A stretch of 64,000 nt of DNA from HXMU1420-2 sp034670145 (GTDB taxonomy: Bacteria; Pseudomonadota; Alphaproteobacteria; Rhodobacterales; Rhodobacteraceae), in NCBI GenBank assembly GCA_034670145.1, contig JAXMOA010000004.1:62001-126000 (forward strand), in the 5' to 3' direction. A model generated the notes under the pieces. The model had not been told where the DNA came from and made no database searches. It saw only the letters and a program-made list of their open reading frames with translations. Position numbers and translations under genes: made by a program. How positions within the stretch are numbered: the stretch's first letter is position 1; each line of letters opens with the position of its first letter. Of the stretch, positions 24,524 through 34,500 are shown piece after piece.

Positions 24524-25500
24524 TCCGCCGCAACCCGCACGGTGCGCCCGCCCACGGGGATCACCCAGACCTCGTTCATCGGATATTGGCTTTCATCCTT
24601 TTGGCGCAGCTTTCGGATCACCTCGATCTGAAATTCGATCCACCCCATGCGCCAGACCGGGCCGGCGGCGGCCTCGATCCGGTTGTTCAGATCCCGCAGT
24701 TTCCAGAATGGCACCGACGGAAACGTATGATGCGCCGTGTGATATGGCATCTGCCAGCACAGCCAGCGAAACAGCGCATTGGTCCGGGTGCTGCGGGTGT
24801 TTTCCAGGATGTTATCCTCGTGGCTGAGGCCCAGATGCTCGATCGTGTTTTGCAGCTGATGCACGGGTTTGGTGGCGATCATCGGCAGAATCCAGAAGGT
24901 CAGCCAGGCCCAGCTGCCCGCCAGCAGCGATATCACGATGATGCCCAGATAGAGCGCCAGATGCACCCGGCTTTCGCGGATCACCTTGGGCTCTTCTTCG
25001 GGGCGGATGTAGGGCTCCAGAATCACGCCACGGGCCCGCCGGATCACGCCAAACAGGCGGTTGCGCCAGTAAGAGACCCCGCTCAGCCACAGCAGATAGC
25101 TGCGCAGCGTATAAGGTTCGCGCACCAATTCACCATCGCGTTCCCAATCCTGGGTCCACTGGTGATGGGCGAAATGCATGATCTGATCGTAGTCCCGCGG
25201 AAAGATCATGGCAAAACCGATCAGCCGGCCAAAGAGTTCATTCAACCGGCGCGTTGCAAATACCGTGGCATGCGACAGCTCATGCTGGGCCGCGTAGAGG
25301 AAATTTAGCAAAACGCCCAGCACAAACCCCGTCAGCAGGACCCAGGCCGTGCCCATCACCTGCGCATGCGCCCAGGCCACCAGCACAATCGCGCCCAGGT
25401 GGCTGGCCATTTGCAGCCCTCCGCGCAGATCAGAGCGCGTGTTCAGCGCCCGCAGCTCGGCCGGTTCCAACAGTTTGCGGCGCGAAAAGCTCGCTTCCAT
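24520..25500 (-). CDS. Membrane fatty acid desaturase family protein
   Basis: A 326-residue integral membrane di-iron enzyme. The three histidine boxes are present: HELSH (residues 73-77), HFAHH (109-113) and HTAHH (about 270-274). Hydrophobic segments lie near residues 35-70, 90-100 and 185-215. It would introduce a double bond or hydroxyl into a lipid or a related substrate; electron donors are encoded elsewhere. It is divergent from the LysR gene (93-bp gap), suggesting LysR control, and is coupled to the downstream isomerase, an uncommon pairing for a plain lipid desaturase. Confidence 0.85.
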   Translation of the reverse strand: MEASFSRRKLLEPAELRALNTRSDLRGGLQMASHLGAIVLVAWAHAQVMGTAWVLLTGFVLGVLLNFLYAAQHELSHATVFATRRLNELFGRLIGFAMIFPRDYDQIMHFAHHQWTQDWERDGELVREPYTLRSYLLWLSGVSYWRNRLFGVIRRARGVILEPYIRPEEEPKVIRESRVHLALYLGIIVISLLAGSWAWLTFWILPMIATKPVHQLQNTIEHLGLSHEDNILENTRSTRTNALFRWLCWQMPYHTAHHTFPSVPFWKLRDLNNRIEAAAGPVWRMGWIEFQIEVIRKLRQKDESQYPMNEVWVIPVGGRTVRVAAE

Positions 25501-25593
25501 GGCGTCCTCCTGAGGTGATGCTCGGGCCAGGATAAATCATCTGGCAATTTCATGTCTAATGACTATTTTGGCGTAAATTGATGAGGTTTTCTC
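25501..25593. promoter_or_regulatory. Divergent promoter region of the desaturase and LysR genes
   Basis: A 93-bp AT-richer spacer. It includes TCAT-N5-ATGA (around 25550-25562), a dyad of the kind LysR proteins use, though too short to be decisive. Autoregulation and control of the desaturase-isomerase operon are inferred from the arrangement. Confidence 0.35.
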
Positions 25594-26493
25594 ATGATAC
25601 TGCCCTCTCTCTCTGCGATGGAGGCGCTCGACACTTTGGCGCGCACCGGCTCGGTCACGCGCACAGCAGAAGAGTTGAACGTCAGCCAGAGCGCCATCAG
25701 TCACAAGCTGAAAAGCCTGGAGGCGCGGTTGGGGTTTGCCCTGACCGAGGCGCGCGGGCGGCGGGTGGTGCTGACCAGCGCGGCGCGGCGCTATGTGGCT
25801 GCGATCCGGCCCGCGCTGGGGGCGTTGCGCGATGCCCATCGCGGGCTGGGTGTGGCGCGCGGGCCGTTGGATGTGGCCGTTGTCTCTGGTCTGGCCGCCC
25901 CCTGGCTGGGGCCGCGCATTGGCCGGTTTCTGAACGCTTATCCCGAAATCTCGCTGACATTGCGCAGCGTCGCCACGGGCGAGGCGCAGGCGGATTGTGA
26001 CCTTTCCATCTGTTTCACCGACGCGCCACCGCCGGATGCCGAACATTTGCTGGATGTGGCCTTTTTCCCGGTTTGCCGGCCGGATTTCCTGTCCGAGCGG
26101 GGCGGGCTGACCCTCGACCGGATCGAGCCGGGCATGTTGCTGCATCTGCACAACCGCACCGATTGGGCGCGCTGGCTGGAGGCCGCAGGCGGTGACCTGG
26201 GACCGCTGCGGGTGGAGGCCCCCGGCCACAAGGGGCGCCCCCCGCAGCAAGAGCAGACCGGCGTTTTGTTTACCGGCCTGCTGGCCATGTACAGCGCGGC
26301 CGAGGCCGGGGCCGGCATCTGTCTGGGGGATGTTCTGACCTGCGCCATCAGCCTGAATTCCGGACGCCTGGTGCGCCCGTTTGAAACCGAAATTCCCGTG
26401 CCTGCGGGCTATTGGATGGTTCCGGCCCCCGGTGGGTTGACGGCCCCGGCGTCGGCCTTTGTTGAATGGCTGCGCGCAGAACTGGCGGATTGA
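25594..26493 (+). CDS. LysR family transcriptional regulator
   Basis: A 299-residue LysR-type regulator. An N-terminal winged helix-turn-helix (residues 4-62, with TRTAEELNVSQSAISHKLKSLE as the recognition region) is followed by a periplasmic-binding-protein-like effector domain (about 90-295). It resembles the GcvA branch, which has the SVTRTAEELNVSQSAISH type of HTH; this is inference. ATG 25594 has GAGG 8 bp upstream. Divergent orientation points to the desaturase operon as target. Confidence 0.9.
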   Translation: MILPSLSAMEALDTLARTGSVTRTAEELNVSQSAISHKLKSLEARLGFALTEARGRRVVLTSAARRYVAAIRPALGALRDAHRGLGVARGPLDVAVVSGLAAPWLGPRIGRFLNAYPEISLTLRSVATGEAQADCDLSICFTDAPPPDAEHLLDVAFFPVCRPDFLSERGGLTLDRIEPGMLLHLHNRTDWARWLEAAGGDLGPLRVEAPGHKGRPPQQEQTGVLFTGLLAMYSAAEAGAGICLGDVLTCAISLNSGRLVRPFETEIPVPAGYWMVPAPGGLTAPASAFVEWLRAELAD

Positions 26494-26561
26494 GCCGATG
26501 GCAGACGGATCGCCCCCAACCCCCGGCGATCTCTGGCCTTTTTCCTTGTCGCTGGCTAACA

Positions 26562-26574
26562 TGAACACAGTTCA
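26562..26574. promoter_or_regulatory. TetR operator, copy 1 (upstream of tetR)
   Basis: The palindrome TGAACACAGTTCA (TGAAC-N3-GTTCA) lies 15 bp before the tetR start, overlapping the likely promoter or leader. Three more copies follow tetR, pointing to autorepression and joint control. Confidence 0.8.
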
Positions 26575-26589
26575 AGGCAAGGAACCCAT

Positions 26590-27177
26590 ATGGCCACCAA
26601 GACCGAGCAACGCCGCGCGGAACTGCGCGACAGATTGATTGAGGCGGCCGAGCTCCGCATCGCTCAGAACGGGTTGGAACAATTGCGCGCCCGCGATCTG
26701 GCGCGCGACGCCGGTTGCTCTTTGGGGGCGATCTATAACGTGTTCGAGGATCTGACCGCGATCAAGATGACCGTGAACGGGCGCACGTTTCAGCGTCTGG
26801 GCCAATCCGTGCAGGCGGCGGTCAAACCCGGCGATCCCGCCCAGGACCGGCTGATCGCCATGGCAACCGCCTATCTGCATTTCGCCGAGGCCGAAGAACG
26901 GTTGTGGCAGGCCCTGTTCGAGCTGAATGTACCAGCCGACGGCCCGGTGCCCGACTGGTATGTACAGGCGTTGACCGGGCTGTTCGGGTACATCCTGGAC
27001 CCGGTGGCCGAGCTGTTCCCCCGGATGACCCCGACCGACCACGATCTGATGACGCGCGCCCTGTTTTCATCGGTCCATGGCATCGTGTTGCTGGGTCTGG
27101 GCAACCGGATTTCCGGCGTGCCCCGCCCCATGCTGGAGCAGATGATCTCGACCATTTTGCGGCAAATCGTGACCTGA
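26590..27177 (+). CDS. TetR family transcriptional regulator of the pspA module
   Basis: A 195-residue TetR repressor. The N-terminal helix-turn-helix spans residues 12-58 (LIEAAELRIAQNGLEQLRARDLARDAGCSLGAIYNVF); the C-terminal helices (70-190) form the ligand/dimer domain. ATG 26590 follows AAGGAA. The identical palindrome TGAAC-N3-GTTCA occurs once before the gene and three times after it in front of pspA, so this protein is the obvious candidate to bind all four and repress both itself and pspA-yiaAB. The inducer is unknown. Confidence 0.9.
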   Translation: MATKTEQRRAELRDRLIEAAELRIAQNGLEQLRARDLARDAGCSLGAIYNVFEDLTAIKMTVNGRTFQRLGQSVQAAVKPGDPAQDRLIAMATAYLHFAEAEERLWQALFELNVPADGPVPDWYVQALTGLFGYILDPVAELFPRMTPTDHDLMTRALFSSVHGIVLLGLGNRISGVPRPMLEQMISTILRQIVT

Positions 27178-27185
27178 CGTCATTT

Positions 27186-27198
27186 TGAACAGCGTTCA
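27186..27198. promoter_or_regulatory. TetR operator, copy 2
   Basis: TGAACAGCGTTCA, the first of three TGAAC-N3-GTTCA palindromes in the tetR-pspA gap, 8 bp after the tetR stop. Confidence 0.8.
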
Positions 27199-27208
27199 TT
27201 TTTTTGCT

Positions 27209-27221
27209 TGAACGGCGTTCA
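27209..27221. promoter_or_regulatory. TetR operator, copy 3
   Basis: TGAACGGCGTTCA, centred 23 bp (about two helical turns) from copy 2, so repressor dimers could bind on the same DNA face. It is followed by the AT-rich AAATATTTCC stretch likely to hold the pspA promoter. Confidence 0.8.
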
Positions 27222-27243
27222 AATATTTCCTATCTCCAATTTG

Positions 27244-27256
27244 TGAACGATGTTCA
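27244..27256. promoter_or_regulatory. TetR operator, copy 4
   Basis: TGAACGATGTTCA, centred 35 bp from copy 3 and 27 bp before the pspA ATG, probably covering the transcription start. Confidence 0.8.
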
Positions 27257-27282
27257 CGAAATCATCGACCTGGAGGTACACC

Positions 27283-27972
27283 ATGTTTGGAACGCTCAAG
27301 ACCCTGATGACAGGCGCAAATGCCCGCGCCGAAGAAACCCTGCGCGACACCTATGCGATTGAATTAATTGATCAAAAAATCAGAGAAGCAACCGCCTCTT
27401 TGAGCGCGGCCAAAACCACATTGGCCAGCCTGATCCAACAGCAGCGCGCCGAGATCCGCCAGATCGAGGCCCTGCAAACCCGGATCAGCGATCTGATGCA
27501 GCGCGCGCAGGCTGCGCTGAAGGACGACCGCTCGGATCTGGCCGGTCAGGCCGCGCAGGCGGTGGCCGATCTGGAAAACGAGCTGACCCTGCGCCAAACC
27601 ACATCCCAACGGCTGGAGGCGCGCATCCTGCAATTGCGCCAGTCGCTCGAAACTGCGCACCGCCGCCTGCTGGACCTGAAACAGGGCGCAATCGCGGCCC
27701 GGGCGATCCGGCGCGAACAAAAGGTACAGCGCCGGATCGCCCCGCATCTGGCCGCGCAAAGCCCCTTTGACGAGGCCGAAGACCTGATCAACCGGGTGAC
27801 GCAGGACGCGGACCCCTTTGAGCAAAGCCAGATCCTGCGCGAAATCGACACCGGCCTCAGCGCGGATCGCACCGCTGGCGACATTGCCGGGCAGATGGCA
27901 GACGCGGGCTATGGGCCCGCCACCCAAAGCACGGCCGCCAGCGTTCTGGCCCGGCTGAAGGCAGAAACCTGA
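27283..27972 (+). CDS. PspA/IM30 family membrane-stress protein
   Basis: A 229-residue PspA/IM30 (bacterial ESCRT-III-like) protein. It is almost wholly helical and coiled-coil (residues 20-170, Ala/Gln/Arg/Glu-rich heptads) with an N-terminal amphipathic stretch (MFGTLKTLMTGAN) of the sort that binds membranes. The family protects or remodels the inner membrane. It has no adjacent pspF, pspB or pspC; instead it is under a TetR gene with three palindromic operators in its promoter and is followed by a YiaA/B-type membrane protein. The ATG at 27283 follows GGAGG (27272-27276). Confidence 0.85.
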   Translation: MFGTLKTLMTGANARAEETLRDTYAIELIDQKIREATASLSAAKTTLASLIQQQRAEIRQIEALQTRISDLMQRAQAALKDDRSDLAGQAAQAVADLENELTLRQTTSQRLEARILQLRQSLETAHRRLLDLKQGAIAARAIRREQKVQRRIAPHLAAQSPFDEAEDLINRVTQDADPFEQSQILREIDTGLSADRTAGDIAGQMADAGYGPATQSTAASVLARLKAET

Positions 27973-28033
27973 CAACGGCTCTGCCCCCTTCCACCCTTTC
28001 AGAATTCAACCCAACTAAAATTTGGAGATTACA

Positions 28034-28321
28034 ATGATGAACGACCGCAAGGAAAATGGCCTGATCATCTTTATCAATGGCGCGGGCGTGGCGCTGGCCT
28101 ACGGGCTGTTGGCCATGTCGCTCTGGCTGTCTACCGATGTGCCTTTGGCCACCAAGGGGTTTTGGGGCATGGGCGTCCTGATGCTCACCATCTCTTTGGT
28201 GAATCTGGTGAAATACCGGTTTGACAATCGCGCGCAAGAAGACCGGATCCGCCGGATCGAAACCGCGCGGGACGACAAGATGCTGGAAGACGCGCTCAAG
28301 GATCCGGTGCCGACGGTCTGA
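28034..28321 (+). CDS. YiaA/YiaB family inner membrane protein
   Basis: A 95-residue protein with two transmembrane helices (about residues 9-33 and 40-60), joined by the conserved STDVPLATKGFWGMGVLML region that defines the YiaA/B family, and a charged cytoplasmic tail (RFDNRAQEDRIRRIETARDDK). Function is unknown. It lies 61 bp after pspA with no terminator between, so it is probably co-transcribed and TetR-controlled. The start at 28034 uses GGAG (28024-28027); the next ATG at 28037 is equally possible. Confidence 0.85.
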   Translation: MMNDRKENGLIIFINGAGVALAYGLLAMSLWLSTDVPLATKGFWGMGVLMLTISLVNLVKYRFDNRAQEDRIRRIETARDDKMLEDALKDPVPTV

Positions 28322-28344
28322 TCGGTTCCGCAGACCCAGCACCT

Positions 28345-28368
28345 GCGCGGGCCGGGACCGGCCCGCGC
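28345..28368 (+). terminator. Strong GC hairpin after yiaAB
   Basis: A perfect 11-bp palindromic stem (GCGCGGGCCGG 28345-28355, CCGGCCCGCGC 28358-28368) with a TTTT at 28377. Together with the next hairpin it closes the TetR-PspA-YiaA/B unit. Confidence 0.6.
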
Positions 28369-28402
28369 CATTCACGTTTTCGGCACGATCACGATCTGTT
28401 CA

Positions 28403-28420
28403 CCCGCCCGGCGGGTTTTT
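28403..28420 (+). terminator. Rho-independent terminator
   Basis: CCCGC-CCG-GCGGG followed by TTTTT (28416-28420). It lies in the 180-bp gap before the autotransporter gene. Confidence 0.65.
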
Positions 28421-28501
28421 CTATGAATCCATATATGGCTTGGCAGAAGGACAAGGGTTAACGCAAGGTAAGCAAAAGTTGAAAGCTATGTTGTTCACAA
28501 T

Positions 28502-31500
28502 TTGATCGGATGTTCGCGCGTGCCCACAATTGTTGTTACTTACCGCCCGTCTCCCCGCGTGTTTTCCTGCGCAGCCCCCCGAAACCTGACCCGGCAGAAT
28601 GCCGCCCCTGTAGGCCGACGCATTGCCTTGCAGGCATCGGCGTCTTTGCTGGCGCTGTGCATCGCCTCTCCGACGTTGGCCGAGTGCACCGCTCCAACAT
28701 CAGGCCAGGCGAACGAATGTACAAACACCGATGACTCCACAATCAACTTTGGAGGCACCTACGTCAACGGCACCTCCTTTACGCTGGACAACGAGGCCAC
28801 GCTGTCCAAAAGCACAGATGCTGGCGACGTGGCATATGCGATCAGGCTGAATCTGACCGGAGTAAGCGGAAGTAGCACCGGCAACCCGGATGGCAATGAT
28901 GGCGTGGATGTGACCGTCACCAACAATGGGGCACTCACGCTCTCTGGTACGTCTGCAAAACAAGGGTCACAGACCTATGTTGGCGGTATTGATGTAGAGG
29001 CCTTCGGTGGCCTCGGCACCGAGCCAGATGACACGGGGAATGGCGGAAGCGGCGGCGATGGCGGCGTCATCAACATCACCAATAACGCGGCAATTACAAT
29101 CGAGAGCGGCGCGACCCTGGGCCTGAACGCCGGGATTCAGGGCATCAATGCACGCTCTGTTGGCGTCCAGGGTGGCCGCATGAACGACGATGGGGTGCTG
29201 GGCGACCAGCACGGCGGCGCGGGCGGGTCCGGCGATTCCGTTCATGTGACCAACAACAACTCCATCCAGCTGGGCGCGTCAGGCGATACCATTCAGGGCG
29301 ATGAGACCGGGCGGGCCATCAAGGCGACTTCCGAAGGCGGCACAGGCGGGACCGAGAACGGCGCGGGCGGGGCCGGCGGCAATGTCACAGTCGACAACCA
29401 TGGTGATCTGAGCATCTATTACCAAGAGATCGGCAGCGGATCGTTAGGCGTACAAGGCATCTACGCCCGCAGCCTTGGTGGCCAGGGTGTCAAATCAAAT
29501 GATGACAGTGACAATGGCGGTGATGGCGCCGGGTCCGGCACTGTCACGGTAACCAATACCAAAAACATCACAGTTGAATTGACGGGCGAGGTCGAGGTGG
29601 AATCCGCCGGGATTCTGGCCTTGTCAGATGCTGGCAATGGCGGTGGGTCGTCCGACAAGGCCACCGGTGGTGTTGGCGGCAACAGCGAAACGCTCACCGT
29701 TTCTCACAGCGGCGGCGTCATCAGCACCACAGGCGATACGGTGCGGGGCATCGTTGCGCGCACCTCGGGCGGCGATGGCGGCAATGGCAATGGGGATAAC
29801 CGCTCGACCGGCGGCAAGGGCGGCACCGCTGGCCGCATTCAGGTGAACCTGACCGCCAGTGTCGAAACCGACGGCTACGAGGCCTATGGCGTCCTGGGCC
29901 AATCGGTCGGCGGCACGGGCGGCGACAATGCCGGAACCGCAGGGCGTGGCGGCAATGCCGGCACTGTCGGTTTTTACGCCACCAACGCCGGCGCCATCAC
30001 CACGACAGGCGACTACTCGGCAGCGCTGACCCTGCATTCCATCGGCGGCGGCGGCGGAACCGGAGAGGATTTCACCGGCGTATTGGCGGGCTCTGGCGGC
30101 AATGGCGGCAACGGCGGCAACGGCACCTATGTAACCGCGACCACCGCCGCGACCCTGACCACCTCCGGCGACCATTCCTATGGCATCCTGGCCCAGTCCA
30201 TCGGCGGATCTGGCGGCACCGGGGGCATCAGCGCCGGATTGACCGTCGAATTGGGCGGCAATGGCGGCGGTGGCGGTGCGGGGAACCAGGCTGCAGTCAA
30301 CAACACCGGCGTAATCCAGACCTCGGGCGATTATGCCTATGGGATCGTTGCCCAGACCATCTCGGGCGGCGGCGGCGCGGCCGGGACAGCCGGCGGCGCA
30401 CTGGCGGTGGGCGGCAGCGCGGGCAGCGGTAGCGACAATGACGCCACAGGCTATGTCACCAACGCCGGCAACGTGACCACCACCGGCGCGGCCTCGGCCG
30501 GGATCGTCGTGCAATCCATCGGCGGCGGTGGAGGCACCGGCGGCGGGGCCGACGGGATTTTCACCATTGGCGGCTCTGGTTCGACAGGGGGTCATGGCGG
30601 CTCGGCAGAACTTTATCACGTGGGTGGCACGGTCCAGACCAGCGGAGATTACGCCTATGGGCTGGTGGCGCAATCCATCGGCGGCGGCGGCGGCAGCGGC
30701 GGAGATGTGATCGACATTTCGGCCGGGGTCGGCGTCGGAGTCGGCGGCTCCGGATCGGGTGGCGGCAATGGCGGCACCGTTTGCGTGACCAACAACTACA
30801 CGAGCGGCTGTCCAGATCAGAGTGACAACGGCTCGGCGGCGGCGCAGCAAGGCAGCAGTTCGGTGGTGACATCCGGGCGATACGCACATGGCATCGTCGC
30901 ACAATCCGTTGGCGGCGGCGGCGGCAACGGCGGCGACTTCGACGGCGGCTCGGTCGCCAGCGTCGTATCCGTACAGATCGGTGGCGCGGGGGCCGGTGCC
31001 GGCAGTGGCCAAGAGGTCGACGGGCGCTTCCAGTCCATCGACGTGCGTACCAGCGGCGACTCGGCCAACGGTCTGCTGGCGCAGTCCATCGGCGGCGGCG
31101 GAGGCAACGGCGGCGACTCCGTCGCGTTGAATGGCGTAACCCCCATCGCTGTGCAGGTCGGCGGCAGCGCCGGCGGCGGCGGAGAGGGCGGTAAAGTGAC
31201 GTTCGAGGCCGACAGCAGCACTTTCACCACCACGGGCAGCAACGCCAGAGGCGTGGTCGCGCAATCCATTGGCGGCGGCGGCGGCACAGGCGGCAGCGCC
31301 GTGGGGGCCGACATCTCGTTCGGGTTCACAATGGATACGGCACTTGGCGGCACCGGCGGCGATGGCGGCAGCGCCGGCGAAGTCTCGGCCAGCCTCAGCA
31401 ACACCTGCATTTCAACAGGGTTCAGCGCGGTCGATTGCACCAGCCAGACCGCAGCGGCGGCAGGCACGGCGCTCGGCGCGGAGAGCGCCTCATCGCATGG

Positions 31501-34500
31501 GTTGTTCCTGCAATCGGTTGGCGGCGGCGGCGGCATCGGCGGATCGGCGACGGCAGCGGCCATGACCATCGCTTTGCCAAATTTCGAGGGAGAATCCTTT
31601 GCCGCATCGGGCACGGTTGCCCTGGGTGGTTCAGGCGGCGGCGGCGGCAATGGCGGCAAGGTAGATGCGACCTTTGACTCCGGCAGCGTGGTGCTGACCG
31701 GCGGCGACGGCTCGCATGCGATCTACGGCCAGTCCATTGGCGGCGGCGGCGGCGATGGCGGCAGTTCCTCGGCCCTGTCCGGGACCCTGAGCGCGCCAAA
31801 TACCACATCCATTGACGTGGCCGTCTCTCTGGGCGGCGTTGGCGGTAACGGCGGCGCCGGCGGCACGGTGTCGCTGACCGCCCTAGACACCCTGACGGCC
31901 TCCACCGCCGGCGCAAACGCCAACGCCATTCTCGCGCAGTCCATCGGTGGCGGCGGCGGCGACGGCGGATTTGGCAACGCCAAGAACGACAAGATCGGCC
32001 GCGGCATCAACTTCAGCCTGGCGGTCGGGCTGGGTGGCGCGGGCGGAAGCGGCGGGTACGGCGGCGCGGTGAACGTTTCCCTGTCTGATGCAAGCATGAT
32101 CACCACCAGCGGATCCGGATCGCGTGCCATCGTCGCCCAGTCCATCGGCGGCGGCGGCGGCACCGGCCAGGGTGGCTCTATCAACCTCAAGGCATCCGGT
32201 TTCACCGTTAAAGAGGCCGGGGAACTCAAGAAGAAAGAGGGCAAAGACCCGGAAACCCTTTTGAAATTCAACGTGGCCCCCGAGATCAACCTGAATTTCG
32301 GTGGCTCAACGGGCAACGGCAACACAGCCGGCGCGGTCACCATCGACCTGGCGGGCGCAATCCAGACCACAGGCAATGATGCAGACGGCACCGTGGTGCA
32401 ATCCATCGGCGGCGGCGGCGGTCTGGGCGGCTCGGCAGGGGTTGACGATTCTGACGAAACCGGCGGCTCGAACACGGGCAGTTCCCTGGCCCGGCGCGAG
32501 GTCGCCATCGACAGCTCGGTCGCGATCAACCTCAGCTTTGGCGGCACCGGCGGGAGTGGTGGCCATGGCGGCACCATCGAGATGTCCCATAGCGCCAGTA
32601 TCCAGACCACAGGTGATTTCGCGGACGGCGTCCTGGTGCAATCCATCGGCGGCGGCGGTGGCGCGGGCGGCGCGGCCTCCACGGGCGATGGCGACCAGAC
32701 CATCAGCGCCAACCTGGCCCTGGGCGGCAGTGGCGGCTCGTCGGGCAATGGCGGAACGATCGACTTCGAACTGAAATCGACCGACGATCAGAGCAGGGGA
32801 TCCTACACGCTGACCGACGGCTACGCCGCCCATGGGATCGTGGTTCAGTCGATCGGCGGCGGCGGTGGCCAGGGCGCGGTGGGCACGACCGCGGGCGCCG
32901 GCAGCGAAGAGATCGGACTTGGCGGCGGCACCTTAACCCCCAGCCTCGATATGGGCGTGGGCCTGTCAGTGGGCGCCGGGCTTGGCGGCAATGGCGGCGC
33001 ATCCGGCAATGGCGGGAATGTCACGCTGGACACGGACGGCGCAGATGTCTTTCATACGATCACCACAGATGGCGATGACGCCTATGCAGTGTTTCTGCAA
33101 TCCATCGGCGGTGGCGGTGGCACCGCTGCTCTCGGGGCCGCGCAAAATGGCGAAGGCCGCATGTCCATTGACCTCGCCGTTACCGTTGGCGGTACAGGCG
33201 GATCCGCCGGGGCGGGTGGCAATGTGAGCGCCGATTTCGGATCGAACATCTACACAACAGGGCGCGGCGCCTTTGGGATCCTCGCCCAATCCATCGGCGG
33301 CGGCGGCGGCACCGTCGGAACCAGCGGCAGCGCCAGCGGCGGCGAGGGCTCGGACGAAAGCGAAAGCCACCTGACTGCCTCGTTCAACGGGAACGATGGA
33401 ACCGGAGGCTCTGGTGGCGATGTCTCTTTGACGTTGGCACCCAATAGCACCGTCTGGACCAACGGCGACGGCGCGCATGGCATCATCGCCCAATCCGTCG
33501 GCGACGGTGGCGGCATCGTCGGCGATCTGTCGGGCCTCTCTTTGGAAACCGGCTATGCAGATCAGACCTCCGACGGCTCGCAAGATAGCAGCCAGAGCGG
33601 AAATGGCGGCAATATCAACGTCAATTTCGACGGCACGCTCGAAACCGATGGGGATATGGCCTATGGTATCATCGCCCAATCGGTTGGCGGCGGCGGGGGC
33701 CTGTCGGGGCAGGATGGCACGCTCTTTGCCGGCAGCAACAATACGGGCAGCGGCAGCTCCGGTACGGTCAGCGTCACCCAGGCGGGGACTCTCACAACCT
33801 ATGGCGTCAATTCGGTCGGCATCTTTGCACAATCTATTGGGACCGCATCCGGCAGCGAAATTGATGTGACCGTCAATGGCACCGTGATCGGTGGAACGGA
33901 CGATGGCGCGGGTGTGTTTGTCTCTGAAGGCAAGGACAATACACTCACGGTCAGTACAACCGGTGTGATCAACGGCGGGACATCGACCAGCAGCGGCGAA
34001 CGGGCCGATGCGGTGCGCTATGTCGGCAGCTATCCGGCCGAGAACGGCGCGCAGCTGTCCATCGACAACCAGGGCACGATCAACGGCGACGTGGTGCTGG
34101 TGGTGCAAGGTGTCACCGAAACGGAGCAGGCCAACGCCCAGACCGTCCAGGCGCTGAGCGTCAGCAAGACGACAGTGGCCGGCACGCTGACCAACCAAGA
34201 GGGGGCCACCTGGACCCTGGACGAGGTCGCCGGCGCCCATGTGGTGAACGCCGGTACAATTGCCACTTCGGGCAAGGGCGGCACGCGCGGATATCGCTTT
34301 GTCGGCAACTTCGAACAAACCTCGACCGGCACGTTGCAGGTGGCGGCCGATTTCACCAACGGCACATCGGACCTCATCACCTTCGAAGGCGACGCCACCC
34401 TGGCTGGCCGGTTGCACATCGCCAGCACCTCGGTCCTGGCCGGGAGCAGCATTTCGGTGCTGAGCTTTAGCGGCGCGGTCACCGGATCCTTCGACGTTCA

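Noticed and set aside
28900..34000. CRISPR-like array of repeated GGCGGCGGCGG units
   Set aside because: The repeats are in-frame coding repeats of the autotransporter, with variable spacing and no uniform spacers or cas genes.
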